24,193 nucleotides of DNA from JAKRSD01 sp964473995 (GTDB lineage Bacteria; Bacteroidota; Bacteroidia; CAIKAF01): the NCBI GenBank assembly GCA_964473995.1, contig CAYYRB010000035.1:1-24193 (forward strand). The letters are read 5' to 3'. Under the pieces are notes generated by a model. The model saw only the letters and a list, made by a program, of their open reading frames with translations. It had not been told where the DNA came from and did not search any database. A program made the position numbers and the translations under genes. Below, one piece after another: positions 14,968-23,977 of the stretch (position 1 is the stretch's first letter; each line of letters starts with the position of its first letter).

Positions 14968-17095
14968 GCATTTCCATTGACCAGCCCCCTTCCCGTTTGA
15001 ATGTTTCGCGTATCCAACCATCCGAATACGTTATGGAATGAACCAATTTACTTTCCGCATTGCGCAACACGAGCGTACCCCCTGCATTGGTGAGTGAAGG
15101 AAACCCGGAAACACCCAGAAAAGGACCCGAAAAACTTGACTCAGCTTCAACTTTCCCGAGCACTACAAAACTTCCGGGGGCGAGCTGATAAGTAGGCAAA
15201 GAAACGGTAACGGCTTCGGTGGAAAAGGTCCACCCTGCGAGCTGGAGCGGTAAGGATGTTCTGTTATATAACTCTACATACTCAAACAAAGGAAGCCCCT
15301 GCGAAGGGCTTTCATCCGCCATGATTTCTGTTATAATGACATCATTTTGAACAGGCGTATAAAAGGTAAAACTAAAAGAAAGGCTTCCCGATATAGCCTG
15401 TGACGCACAGTTCGTGAGTGCGGAAGAAACGCTGAGGTTATATACCTGTTGTTGGGCGAAGGGTGTAGAAAAAAACAGACGACAAAAAGAGGGCGTGATG
15501 AATACCACCGAATCAGGGATTCCGATCTGGGGATCTATGGAGAAATCCTGGATGGTTACATTGCTCTGATTGACGAATTGGGAAAAAAGAACATCTACCG
15601 CGCTGTTTCCGAAAGGAGAAACGGATAGGATATCAAAAGTGATCGACGGGGAGTTGAACACCGAATTTTGAGCCGCAGGCGTTCCGCCCGTAAAGTTTTG
15701 ACATGCGATCCAATTAGAGGATCCATTGCAGAAATCCAACGGGTTAATCATCTCCAGAGACCAACCGCCGTCATCCTTGGCCGGATCGCCATACCAGCTA
15801 TCTGAATATGCAACCTGATGAATAATCTGATTATCGGGACTTAAAAGAGAAACCGTTGCCCCTGCATTGGAGAGCTGAGGAAAAGAAGGCATACCTACCG
15901 CATTCAATACCGAAAAAAGAGGAGGAAGAGGATCGGCGGTAAGCAGGAGGTAACCATTTTCAGGGATGATTCCGTTAGGAATACTTTTTACGGTTGATCC
16001 GACCTGGATTTTCCAACCGCTGACATTTACGGGAAAATTGGTTCGGTTGTGCAACTCGATGTATTCTGCCTCGGGCAATCCGACGGTGGGAGTAGGATCA
16101 GCCATAATCTCGGTAATGAGCAGATCAAAAGATTGAGGAGAATAATAGGAAACCGGCCCTGAAAAGGGATTCATGGCATTCCCGGCAAAATCGGCGATAC
16201 CGTTAATTTGGAGCATATATATCTGCTCGGAAACCAAGGGAGTGGAAAGAACCAGCCTTACCCTGTCGGCCTGCAAAGGACTGTATAACACACTCGCCGG
16301 ATTCCCGATTCCTCCCGAAAGTGAATAGAAGCTTGCATTTTGGGCGGTTACCGCAGTAACCGGCTCTGAAAATACGACCAAAACAGTATCGGCTGCAGGG
16401 GCGGAAACGGCCGACACCAGCGGAGGATCCGTATCCACAAGGATAGGACCTGCGTAGAAATCATCAAAATAAAACCCGGAAGAATTGGTGGTCGTGTAGC
16501 GGCACCAGATTCCGCAAAAAGACGAAACCGAAAAGACATTGTCCGTGATGGTGCCCAACGATTGTAAAGCGTAGCCGCCACCATGGTCGGCAAATAGCTC
16601 CCAAAGTCCGCCCGGCTGACGGGTCACTTTAATTCGGATAAACTGATTGGTCAATCCTGCATTTGGACTGGAAGGTCCGTCGAAAATCTTCACGACCGAA
16701 GAACCCGTTTGGCGCCAAAGATCAAGCCCGTCGAGGCTTCCATTTTCACCATATCGGAGAAAATATCCGTTTAGCGGTGCTTTTAAATCGGCCTGGTCAG
16801 CTGCGAGATAAAAGCGGAAAAAATTATTATCGGAAGGAGCAAAGGAAAGCCTGACCCAAAGATTCCATTCAGCGCCGTCAATGGATGCATTAGCCACCGA
16901 GAGATAGGATGTATCGGTACCTACTGAGAATAAACGCAATTGTTGATTTTGCACCTCAAAATCACCTACATCGCCCTGCCAAGAGGGATTTTGAAGAAAA
17001 TCTCCATCGGTAAAAGAATCTGCGACCTGTCCATGAGTATCAAAAAACGAACACCCAAAAAAAAGAAAAAACAATATGACGAAAGAAATTCTCAT
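14968..17095 (-). CDS. Lamin-tail-domain surface protein, N-terminal part (3' side lost in gap)
   Basis: About 709 residues are visible from ATG 17095, chosen because it gives a signal peptide (ISFVILFFLFFGCSFF) whereas upstream in-frame ATGs lie inside kynureninase. After the signal come a beta-sandwich domain at about residues 27-225 (LamG-like), an Ig-like domain at 228-320 (DPPLVSAVSAP) and a first lamin-tail module at 320-475 starting LLITEIMADPTP. A second Ig-like domain precedes lamin-tail module 2 from about residue 583 (VIITEIMADESP), which breaks at GGWSMEM in the gap. Lamin-tail modules on bacterial surface proteins are thought to mediate binding or to accompany secreted enzymes; no catalytic domain is visible. 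The start lies 28 nt after the kynureninase stop. Confidence 0.88.
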
Positions 17096-17123
17096 TCCAG
17101 TTAAAGGTACACGTTTTCCGGAT

Positions 17124-18392
17124 TCAGAGAAGGGAATCCAAAATCTGCCCAAAGCGAAAAACATCTTCGTACGAATTGTACAGAGGCACGGGAGCCAGGC
17201 GCACCACATTCGGCTCACGCCAGTCAGCCACCACACCATTCTCGGTAAGCGCCTGGAACAAGGCTTTCCCCTTTCCGGGAAATACCAGCGATAACTGACA
17301 TCCCCTTCTGCTCTGCTCCCTCGGAGTAATTAATTCAACGCTTCCCGGCTTCCTGCCAGCGATTTCATCCACCAGAAATTCCAGATATCCCGTCAGGGTT
17401 TTGCTTTTTTCGCGCAATTTTTCAAAACCCGCTTCTTCAAAAATATCCAAGGAAGCTTTGTGAGCTGCCATCGCCAAAACGGGAGCATTGCTCAGTTGCC
17501 AGGCACCCGCGGAATCCATGGGTTCAAAAGTATCCTCCATCAGGAAACGTGTTGTCGGTTCCGTGCCCCACCATCCCTCAAATCGGGGAATATCTTTTCT
17601 ACCGAGATGTTTTTCATGTACAAACAATCCGGCCACTCCTCCCGGACTGCTGTTCAGGTATTTGTAGGAACACCAGGCAGCAAAATCAACGTGCCAATCG
17701 TGCAATTTCAATTCCACATTACCGATGGCATGCGCCAGATCCCACCCACAGAATGCACCCGCGGCCTTTGCGGCGTAGGTAATTTTACCCATGTCGAACA
17801 GCTGTCCGGTGAAATAATTCACCCCGCCTATCATCACTAAGGCCAATTCGTTTTTATGTTCTTCAATGGCGGCCAAAACATCTTCGTCGCGAATGAGGTA
17901 TTCACCTTCCCTGGGACCTATTTCAACGAACGCGGAAGAGGGATCAAATCCATGAAAACGAATTTGGGATTTTAGGGCATAGGTATCCGAGGGGAATGCC
18001 TTCTTTTCGCAGAGAATTTTATACCTGGAAGCCGTAGGCCGGTAAAAGCTTACCAACAGCAGATGCAGGTTGTTGGTGAGGGAGCCCATCGCCACCACCT
18101 CTTTTTCAAGACTTCCGGCAAGCCCTGCCAGGAGACTGGAAAATTGTTCGTGATAGGAAAACCATGGATTTCGGGCATGGAAATGACCTTCTACGCCAAA
18201 CTCCGCCCAATCGTGTAATTCGGCCTGTATGCGATCCCTGACCGAAACGGGTTGCAGACCCAGTGAATTCCCCGTAAAATAGAAACAGGGGCGGCCTTCA
18301 TGCTTAGGAAACAAAAATCGCTCCCGAAATTTCGCGAGGGAATCAGAAGCATCGGCACGTAAGGCGAATTCATGGGAAAATTCAAACTGCAT
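17124..18392 (-). CDS. kynU: Kynureninase
   Basis: PLP-dependent enzyme that cleaves kynurenine or 3-hydroxykynurenine to anthranilate or 3-hydroxyanthranilate plus alanine. The 422-residue length is normal. Family motifs include YFTGNSLGLQP, EGHFHARNPWF, GWDLAHAIGNVEL (Asp218, His221 near the cofactor) and the PLP-lysine segment CSYKYLNSSPGG with Lys244. GWWGTEP and VVADWREPNVVRLAPVPLYN follow. ATG 18392 is preferred over the in-frame TTG at 18395. A TATATTTG box lies 14 nt before the ATG, so it may have its own promoter although it is only 65 nt after the cytochrome gene. It probably serves tryptophan breakdown or NAD precursor synthesis; other pathway genes are not in the window. Confidence 0.96.
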   Translation of the reverse strand: MQFEFSHEFALRADASDSLAKFRERFLFPKHEGRPCFYFTGNSLGLQPVSVRDRIQAELHDWAEFGVEGHFHARNPWFSYHEQFSSLLAGLAGSLEKEVVAMGSLTNNLHLLLVSFYRPTASRYKILCEKKAFPSDTYALKSQIRFHGFDPSSAFVEIGPREGEYLIRDEDVLAAIEEHKNELALVMIGGVNYFTGQLFDMGKITYAAKAAGAFCGWDLAHAIGNVELKLHDWHVDFAAWCSYKYLNSSPGGVAGLFVHEKHLGRKDIPRFEGWWGTEPTTRFLMEDTFEPMDSAGAWQLSNAPVLAMAAHKASLDIFEEAGFEKLREKSKTLTGYLEFLVDEIAGRKPGSVELITPREQSRRGCQLSLVFPGKGKALFQALTENGVVADWREPNVVRLAPVPLYNSYEDVFRFGQILDSLL

Positions 18393-18406
18393 CAACTATT
18401 TTTAAG

Positions 18407-18414
18407 CAAATATA
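18407..18414 (-). promoter_or_regulatory. Candidate -7 box for kynU (TATATTTG)
   Basis: The minus-strand TATATTTG matches TAnnTTTG exactly, and a TTTG at 18431-18434 lies 16 nt upstream as a possible -33 element. The leader to ATG 18392 would be under 10 nt. Confidence 0.5.
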
Positions 18415-18457
18415 ATCCGAAGAAATAAACCAAAGCAGCAGAAGATCAATCGGCAAA

Positions 18458-18889
18458 TCAGTCGGCACAGGTTTTCAGCAACCTGGAAACCTCCCCCTGA
18501 GAAAGCGACTCCTGCTCCGGATACCATTCCGAAAGCATGTAATCAATAACCGCTTTGATTTCATCTGCTTCCAAAGCACGTATTCCCGCCATAGGCTGGT
18601 TGTACGTTTGTCCGTTCACGGAAATGGCACCGTCTATCCCATACCGGATGATACAAGGCAACTTCGACAGGTTCCCGGGCACATAATCGGTTCCGGCGAG
18701 AGGCGGAATCAGTTTTTTTAGCCCCTCCCCTTTCTCTCCATGGCAATTGGCGCAATGTGCGGCATAGAGTCCTTTACCCCTTTCCACACGGGAAATACGG
18801 GAATATCGGTTAAGATAATATAACCCGGCCAAAACCAACACCGATACCAATACTAATCCGTATTTTTTTAGTGACTTAATTATTCCCAT
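18458..18889 (-). CDS. Membrane-anchored class I cytochrome c
   Basis: A 143-residue protein with an N-terminal hydrophobic anchor at about residues 11-26 (GLVLVSVLVLAGLYYL) after a basic start. One heme c site, C46-A-N-C49-H50, follows, with Met100 in YNQPMAGI as the likely sixth ligand. The LIPPLAG and IRYGIDG segments match small cytochrome c domains attached to respiratory complexes. It probably faces the periplasm and shuttles electrons, but its partner is not identifiable and no oxidase gene is nearby. The C-terminal tail after residue 125 is short and carries a further cysteine. It is the first gene of the minus-strand run into kynU. Confidence 0.9.
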   Translation of the reverse strand: MGIIKSLKKYGLVLVSVLVLAGLYYLNRYSRISRVERGKGLYAAHCANCHGEKGEGLKKLIPPLAGTDYVPGNLSKLPCIIRYGIDGAISVNGQTYNQPMAGIRALEADEIKAVIDYMLSEWYPEQESLSQGEVSRLLKTCAD

Positions 18890-18993
18890 GTGTTATAATA
18901 CGATTTATCTTACCTTTATTCATATATAAATTATTGACAAAATCCTAAAAAATATAACAGAAAAACAAGCTTGACCAGAGCAGCCGACGCACA

Positions 18994-19025
18994 CAAATGT
19001 ACGCTGTATTTTTAAGGAAAACCAA
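18994..19025 (-). promoter_or_regulatory. Candidate promoter of the cytochrome c gene (TTG-N21-TACATTTG)
   Basis: On the minus strand, TTG (19025-19023) is followed 21 nt later by TACATTTG (19001-18994). Both elements and the spacing fit the Bacteroidota -33/-7 consensus; this is the best-formed promoter in the window. The mRNA leader to ATG 18889 would be about 100 nt, AT-rich and without an obvious structured element. Confidence 0.55.
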
Positions 19026-19097
19026 TCAAAAAATGGTCTAAAGTCAGAACAATTTATTCCCTTCTGCATTCAGCATTTTGATTTAAAAACAACCTAT

Positions 19098-19125
19098 AAA
19101 AAAACCCGGGACAAACCCGGGTTTT
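19098..19125 (-). terminator. Rho-independent terminator of phoD
   Basis: AAAACCCGGG (19101-19110) pairs with CCCGGGTTTT (19116-19125) around the loop ACAAA. Read on the minus strand, the stem is followed by a T7 run (19104-19098, partly in the stem). It lies 29 bp beyond the phoD stop and closes that transcription unit. Confidence 0.85.
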
Positions 19126-19153
19126 CATTCGTTTGGCAAAGCAGTGTTATATT

Positions 19154-21022
19154 TTACTCTATTTTAAGCAGCATTTTTCCTGCCGCTTTTTTATTGCCTT
19201 TAAGCAAAATCACATACTGACCTTTAGCAAACCGTGATCCGTCAAAATGGGCATATTGAAGCCCTTTGGGTAATTTGCCCAAGTGACTGGAATAGATTTT
19301 TTTGCCGTTGATATCCAAAACTTCCATAGTAATATCATCTTGCTCCATCAAATGAAACTGCACAACCACCTGCTCCATAAACGGATTGGGGTACACGCTG
19401 AAGACAAGAACATTGTCATACTCTCCAACAGATGCATTCAATACGGGAACCGGAGCCAAAGGCGGAAATACACGGGTTTGGGTAACACAACCCGGCGCCA
19501 ACGTGAGGCTTTTCTGACCCTGATTGACGAAATATGATTTTCCACAGCTTACAGTATAATCGGTAGAGGCCACCGTGCTGACGAAATACCAATCATTTTG
19601 GGTGCGGGTTTGATTCATGTCCGTGATCATATACCCATGCTGATCCAAATCAGACCATTTGATGTGGGGATTAGAAGATTGAATCAATCCGATTGCACCC
19701 GGAAGATTAAGCAAATTTTCTGATGTGATGCTGGTTCCCACAAACTCAACGCCCAATGAATTTGCGCCATTGCTGTAATTGGGAAGTGGTATATCGTTGG
19801 CCCATGAGGTATGGATATCGCCGGTGAGCACTACCAAGTTATCCACATTTTCCGTTTGAACATGATTGAAAAGACGATTTCTTTCTGCTACATAACCATC
19901 CCACTGGTCGGTATTGATAATCCGTTTTTGGCCGAATAGGTCAAACAGCAGAGGAGCCACCATCACCTGTTGCGCAAGAAGCTGCCAGGTAGCCGCGGAG
20001 CCGGCAAACCCGCTTCGGAGCCATTCCATCTGCTCGGGACCCAACAGGCGCCTATTGGTGTCCAACACGGTGGCATTATTTATGTCCACCAAAGCTCCCG
20101 CTACCTGCTCGTCACGGGCCAAAAGACGGGTCTCTAAAAAGTATGCGTCAACCAGATTGCCCCAGGTAAAGCGGCGGTAAATTTTGTAGGTATTGTTGGC
20201 CTCGGGCAAACGGATGGGCATCCATTCCGAATAGGCGTTAGTGGCATAGGAGGTACGATCAGTCCAGTTCCCCTCGGTGCCGGGAGTGTGGTTTTCCGCA
20301 CCGTTTTTGTAGGAATTATTGGTCGTCTCATGATCATCCCAAATGCAGATAAACGGATATTGCTGCATGGCACTGCGCAAATCGGCATCCAGGCGGTACT
20401 GGGAGTGACGAATCCGGTAATCGGAAAGGCTGATTATTTCCACATCCGGCTCATGTTCCCTGCCTACCGAGCTGTTTGCGGCATACTCGTAAATAAAATC
20501 ACCGAGATGAAAAACAGCATCAAAATCATTGCGGGTAGCCATGTGGTTGTAAGCATTGTAATATCCGTTTTGATAATCCTGGCAGGAAACCACCGCAAAC
20601 CGGAGACTATCCACATTGCCCACCGGCAAAGTCCGGGTGCGGCCTGTTATGGACTTCTGATTTCCGTAACTGAATCCGTAATAGTACCAGGTATTCGGCT
20701 GAAGGCCGGTGGCATCTACCTTTACCGTGTAATCTTTGGATACATTGGTGGTTGCCGTACCTGAATTGACTATGTTGGCCAATCCGGTATCGGTGGCAAT
20801 TTTCCAATTGACCGTTACAGGGTCGGTTGGCGTATCCAGGGTAATTCTGGTCCAAAGAATAACCCGGTCGCTCAGCGGATCCCCGGAAGCCACACCGTGG
20901 TAAAAAGGAGCCAATGCCGGATTAAAACCGGAACGGGTACTGTAATCAGCCGGATTTTCGGGCTGCTGGGCCCAAAGTGAAAATCCCGAAAATAGGGAAA
21001 ACGCAAATAATGCTTTTTTCAT
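19154..21022 (-). CDS. PhoD-type alkaline phosphatase/phosphodiesterase with T9SS sorting domain
   Basis: A 622-residue secreted metallophosphatase that would release phosphate from organic phosphoesters at or outside the cell surface. A Sec signal peptide ends at FSLWAQQ. The PhoD N-terminal beta domain spans about residues 40-130 (FYHGVASGDPLSDRVILWTR). The metal-binding core includes SCQDY (Cys147), HLGDFIYE (Asp175), IWDDHETTNN (Asp229-Glu232) and LTGDIHTSW (Asp402, His404). The last 75 residues form a type A T9SS sorting domain (VYPNPFMEQVV, then FAKGQYVILLKG). The signal peptide lacks the twin-arginine motif typical of classical PhoD. It lies 87 bp after lolD and is followed by a clear terminator. 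I see no convincing Pho-box-like regulator site. Confidence 0.94.
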   Translation of the reverse strand: MKKALFAFSLFSGFSLWAQQPENPADYSTRSGFNPALAPFYHGVASGDPLSDRVILWTRITLDTPTDPVTVNWKIATDTGLANIVNSGTATTNVSKDYTVKVDATGLQPNTWYYYGFSYGNQKSITGRTRTLPVGNVDSLRFAVVSCQDYQNGYYNAYNHMATRNDFDAVFHLGDFIYEYAANSSVGREHEPDVEIISLSDYRIRHSQYRLDADLRSAMQQYPFICIWDDHETTNNSYKNGAENHTPGTEGNWTDRTSYATNAYSEWMPIRLPEANNTYKIYRRFTWGNLVDAYFLETRLLARDEQVAGALVDINNATVLDTNRRLLGPEQMEWLRSGFAGSAATWQLLAQQVMVAPLLFDLFGQKRIINTDQWDGYVAERNRLFNHVQTENVDNLVVLTGDIHTSWANDIPLPNYSNGANSLGVEFVGTSITSENLLNLPGAIGLIQSSNPHIKWSDLDQHGYMITDMNQTRTQNDWYFVSTVASTDYTVSCGKSYFVNQGQKSLTLAPGCVTQTRVFPPLAPVPVLNASVGEYDNVLVFSVYPNPFMEQVVVQFHLMEQDDITMEVLDINGKKIYSSHLGKLPKGLQYAHFDGSRFAKGQYVILLKGNKKAAGKMLLKIE

Positions 21023-21109
21023 GGTTTAATTCGATTGTATGGTGTAAAAATAACAAGCTTTCCCAAATTAACGGCGATCAAAAAAAAGATAACGAAAACA
21101 AAACGTCAA

Positions 21110-21766
21110 TCAGGCCAACCTTCCGTCCGAAAGGTAAATCTTACGGTCTGAAAGTTCGGCAAACTCTTCGTTATGGGTAACGATTAAAAAAGTTTGTCCG
21201 GTTTCTTTCCGAAGATCAAGAAACAATTGGTGCAGTTCCTTCGCGTTCTTGCTGTCCAAATTCCCGCTGGGTTCATCCGCAAGAATAACATCCGGGCGAT
21301 TCATCAGTGCACGGGCCACGGCCACCCGCTGTTGTTCACCGCCGGAAAGTTCGTTAGGCTTATGTTGCATACGGCCTACCAAGCCTAGGCGCTTGAGCCA
21401 TTTTTCAGCCTCCGGCAACGCTTCCTTCCTCCCCATACCCGCCACCATGGCAGGCATGCATACATTTTCTAATGCGGTAAATTCAGGCAACAAATGATGA
21501 AACTGAAATACAAAACCGATGTGCTTATTGCGGAAGGCGGAGATCTCCCGGTCACTCATTCCCTGAATTTTTGTTCCGTTGATCAACACGTCGCCCGAGT
21601 CTGCTTTGTCCAAACTCCCGATGATGTGCAGCAGAGTCGATTTTCCGGAGCCCGATGGCCCTACCAGGGTAACCAATTCCCCTTTCGCCACACAGAGGGA
21701 TATTCCCTTCAACACCTGAAGACTGCCATAGGCTTTGCAGATATCGGACGCCTCAATTACGTTCAT
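21110..21766 (-). CDS. lolD: ABC transporter ATP-binding protein, LolD type
   Basis: A 218-residue ATPase of the lipoprotein-releasing LolCDE class, which extracts outer-membrane lipoproteins from the inner membrane. Walker A is GPSGSGKST (residues 36-44), the Q-loop region is FVFQFHHLLPEFTALENV (typical of LolD), the signature is LSGGEQQ (140-146), and Walker B is VILADEP (Asp164, Glu165). Switch His is in IVTHN. The permease LolC/E is not adjacent, as is often the case in Bacteroidota. Its ATG overlaps the TGA of the upstream 191-aa gene by 4 bases (ATGA), so translation is probably coupled. MacB-type ATPases are similar, but the HHLLPEFTALENV block favours LolD. Confidence 0.9.
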   Translation of the reverse strand: MNVIEASDICKAYGSLQVLKGISLCVAKGELVTLVGPSGSGKSTLLHIIGSLDKADSGDVLINGTKIQGMSDREISAFRNKHIGFVFQFHHLLPEFTALENVCMPAMVAGMGRKEALPEAEKWLKRLGLVGRMQHKPNELSGGEQQRVAVARALMNRPDVILADEPSGNLDSKNAKELHQLFLDLRKETGQTFLIVTHNEEFAELSDRKIYLSDGRLA

Positions 21767-22338
21767 GCCTCAAAACTAAACAAAAGATCAAGGAGCTCCG
21801 AAAAGGATTTGGGCTGCCGATAATTGCGGTCGGAATAAAAATTCACCTGAATTTTAATCCACTCGGCACGTTTATTACGCCCTTTCAGGTGAAGAAAAAT
21901 ATTTCCGAATTCCTGATTGATGGGAAACTGCGCCTCATAATCGGGAACAGGTTTAAAATAGCGGATGCGTTCATATCCACCGTTTTCCATTTTCTGATTC
22001 TGATGAACAGACCGGTAGCCGCTCACTTTCAGAATTTCGGAAAAGTGCATGAGCAAGAGGTCGGCCTGACGGGAGTCCATTCCGGGAAAATCATGCAAAG
22101 AAAAAACCGCAGCATGCGAGCCTGAAGCTTCAAATTCGTGTACGGGCATCGCCCCGTTGATTCCCTGCCGGGAAAAATACCAGGAATCCTCAAAGGCTTT
22201 GCGCAAACGGGCAGATTCTTCCGTGGCCATCCATGACTTCAGATCTTCGGACAACTCCTTACCAAATGCGGGATCTGGCGGAAATTCGATTTTTTCGGGA
22301 TTCCACCAATCTTCCAAACGTTTCAGAAATGCAGCCAT
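21763..22338 (-). CDS. Unknown 191-aa protein coupled to lolD
   Basis: I do not recognise this protein. It is 191 residues, with no signal peptide or membrane segment, so it is probably cytoplasmic. It has an N-terminal amphipathic, tryptophan-containing start (FLKRLEDWWNPEKIEFPPDP). A central segment (FSLHDFPGMDSRQADLLLMHF) and aromatic-rich beta stretches (YERIRYFKPVP, NIFLHLKG, WIKIQVNFYSDRNY) follow. The gene starts 1 nt after the stop of the Kelch-like cargo gene and its TGA overlaps the lolD ATG. Such spacing suggests a shared transcript and perhaps a role linked to LolD or to envelope biogenesis, but no function can be read from the sequence. Confidence 0.85.
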   Translation of the reverse strand: MAAFLKRLEDWWNPEKIEFPPDPAFGKELSEDLKSWMATEESARLRKAFEDSWYFSRQGINGAMPVHEFEASGSHAAVFSLHDFPGMDSRQADLLLMHFSEILKVSGYRSVHQNQKMENGGYERIRYFKPVPDYEAQFPINQEFGNIFLHLKGRNKRAEWIKIQVNFYSDRNYRQPKSFSELLDLLFSFEA

Positions 22339-22339
22339 T

Positions 22340-23977
22340 TTATTGTTTTACGAACGTGGCCCGAAGTGCCTTTTCATTTGTCTGCGCCTTCAAAAAATAC
22401 ACACCGGGAGCCAAATCGCCCACATATATCAGGTGAGACACATTTCCCGTTTGTGAGCGGACCGTTTTCCCCGTGGCATCGGTAATCTCCACGGTTTTCA
22501 GTTCCTCCTCGGTATCTATGCGAATGGTTTCCACGGCCGGATTGGGGAATATTTTCACCTGATCAGCAGAAGATTCATCCATATCTGTGCATACCTGCAT
22601 TTGATAAAATACTTTGTAAATGCGGTCTGAGGCAAAACTCAGGGAAGGATCATTCATATCCGCGATGTTGGGCCCCGTAGATCGGATGCCGCCCACCACA
22701 TGGCCCACCAAAACGACGGAACCGTTAAATAATTCCGTATCCATTACTACTCCCGTTTGCTCTGAAACCAAATCCGGATTGGGAATAAATTCGGCGTTGG
22801 TGCCTTCATACTCGTTGAAGGCAAACCGAATCTGTCCCGGTTGAAAATAATTGCAGTAGATTTCCGGGTAGGGAGTAACTCCGTGATATAACTCGTTCAT
22901 TGCTTGCCCTGTGCCTTGAACAGAGCTAAACTGTTTCGTAAACGGCACCAGACTATCCTGAAACAACTGGTTATTTGAGTTAGTTTGATATTCGGCCATA
23001 CCACCCAGAAAAACATGCATGTTATTACTTCCTAAATCACCGGGAGAGTTGGTTTTAAAACTGAAAGACCCGCTGTGATAATGAGCCAGTTTTTGCTCAA
23101 AGGGCAGCACCTGATAAGATCCGTCAGACTTGATGCGAACAGGCGTGTAATGAGGCAGATCCACCGAATCGCGAAACACACCCGACCAGGCATAAAACCC
23201 TTTCTCGTTTTCCTCCTCAAAAGGAGTCATGTTAAAATCGCGCCGGCGGAAATTGGCCGAATCGGTCACCACCTGCACGTTGGAAGGGGCCAATACGCTG
23301 CCATCATCCGTAATGTCGAACATGCGGATCTGATAAGTGTAGCGTTGGATGAAACTGCCCAAATCGGCCACCGAATACCGATGGTGGAAATAATGTCCGA
23401 ACACCAAAAAATACCGGTCGTCGATGCGGCCCATTCTTCCCCCCGCCACGGCAAAAAGACTGTCCTCCGTAATTTTGAAGCAGGGGTTGATATCACCTCC
23501 CGCAATGACTGAATCTGTGAGACAGCCCATATCCGCGGAAGTGAGGTATGGAAACGTGGTAAAATCATCAATGGCGTTCATGTATCCGTAACCGCCTGTG
23601 ATGTAAAGCTTGTCGTTCTTCTGGGCAAACTGCATGTTGGACGAACTGAGCTGTTCGCGTATCCGCGAGTCGGTTATACCGTCGTTGGGTACCGACCATA
23701 TATTCCCCTGTGCGGGATCCACCACATACACATTCAGTTGTTGACCGTTTCCCGGAAAAGCGAAAGGCGGATAGAAGCCATGCATCCCGTTGGTGCGTCC
23801 CGCCATGATAATCCATTTTCCATCATGATGTCCCACCACTCCTGAATGAAAAGCAGGAAATCCGGGGATAGTTATTTCTTCCAGCCAGAGATCGGCAATT
23901 CGAAGAGAAACAAGGGGCTGAGCCTTTGCTGTAAACAGACCGACCAGGACGATAAAAAACGTCAGAAACTTCCTCAT
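22340..23977 (-). CDS. Secreted Kelch-like beta-propeller protein with T9SS sorting domain
   Basis: A 545-residue cargo protein. The signal peptide is MRKFLTFFIVLVGLFTAKAQ, with cleavage near residue 19-20. The body contains repeated beta-strand units reminiscent of Kelch/galactose-oxidase propellers: WIIMAGRTNG, KLYITGGYGYMNA, YFLVFGHYFHH, MHVFLGGMAEY and VVLVGHVVGGIRS. A type A sorting domain begins near residue 475 (VKIFPNPAVETIRI) and ends at LAPGVYFLKAQ and ATFVKQ. Four cysteines in the mature part are spread out and form no CxxC or heme motif. Its ATG overlaps the TGA of the upstream cargo gene by 4 bases, and the unknown 191-aa gene follows after 1 nt. A binding or structural surface role is likely; no catalytic residues are identified. 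Confidence 0.87.
   Translation of the reverse strand: MRKFLTFFIVLVGLFTAKAQPLVSLRIADLWLEEITIPGFPAFHSGVVGHHDGKWIIMAGRTNGMHGFYPPFAFPGNGQQLNVYVVDPAQGNIWSVPNDGITDSRIREQLSSSNMQFAQKNDKLYITGGYGYMNAIDDFTTFPYLTSADMGCLTDSVIAGGDINPCFKITEDSLFAVAGGRMGRIDDRYFLVFGHYFHHRYSVADLGSFIQRYTYQIRMFDITDDGSVLAPSNVQVVTDSANFRRRDFNMTPFEEENEKGFYAWSGVFRDSVDLPHYTPVRIKSDGSYQVLPFEQKLAHYHSGSFSFKTNSPGDLGSNNMHVFLGGMAEYQTNSNNQLFQDSLVPFTKQFSSVQGTGQAMNELYHGVTPYPEIYCNYFQPGQIRFAFNEYEGTNAEFIPNPDLVSEQTGVVMDTELFNGSVVLVGHVVGGIRSTGPNIADMNDPSLSFASDRIYKVFYQMQVCTDMDESSADQVKIFPNPAVETIRIDTEEELKTVEITDATGKTVRSQTGNVSHLIYVGDLAPGVYFLKAQTNEKALRATFVKQ

Noticed and set aside
17020..17095. Lipoprotein signal in the lamin-tail protein (cysteine in FFGC)
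   Set aside because: The residues before the cysteine do not fit the lipobox well, and the large modular surface architecture suggests a normal Sec signal. Not excluded by sequence alone.
13858..17095. Frameshift or two separate genes around the second gap
   Set aside because: The frame change coincides exactly with the 100-N placeholder, and domain order continues across it, so an unsized gap in one gene explains it.
17096..17239. Upstream starts of the lamin-tail protein inside kynU
   Set aside because: They would precede the signal peptide and overlap kynureninase coding sequence; ATG 17095 gives a proper signal peptide.
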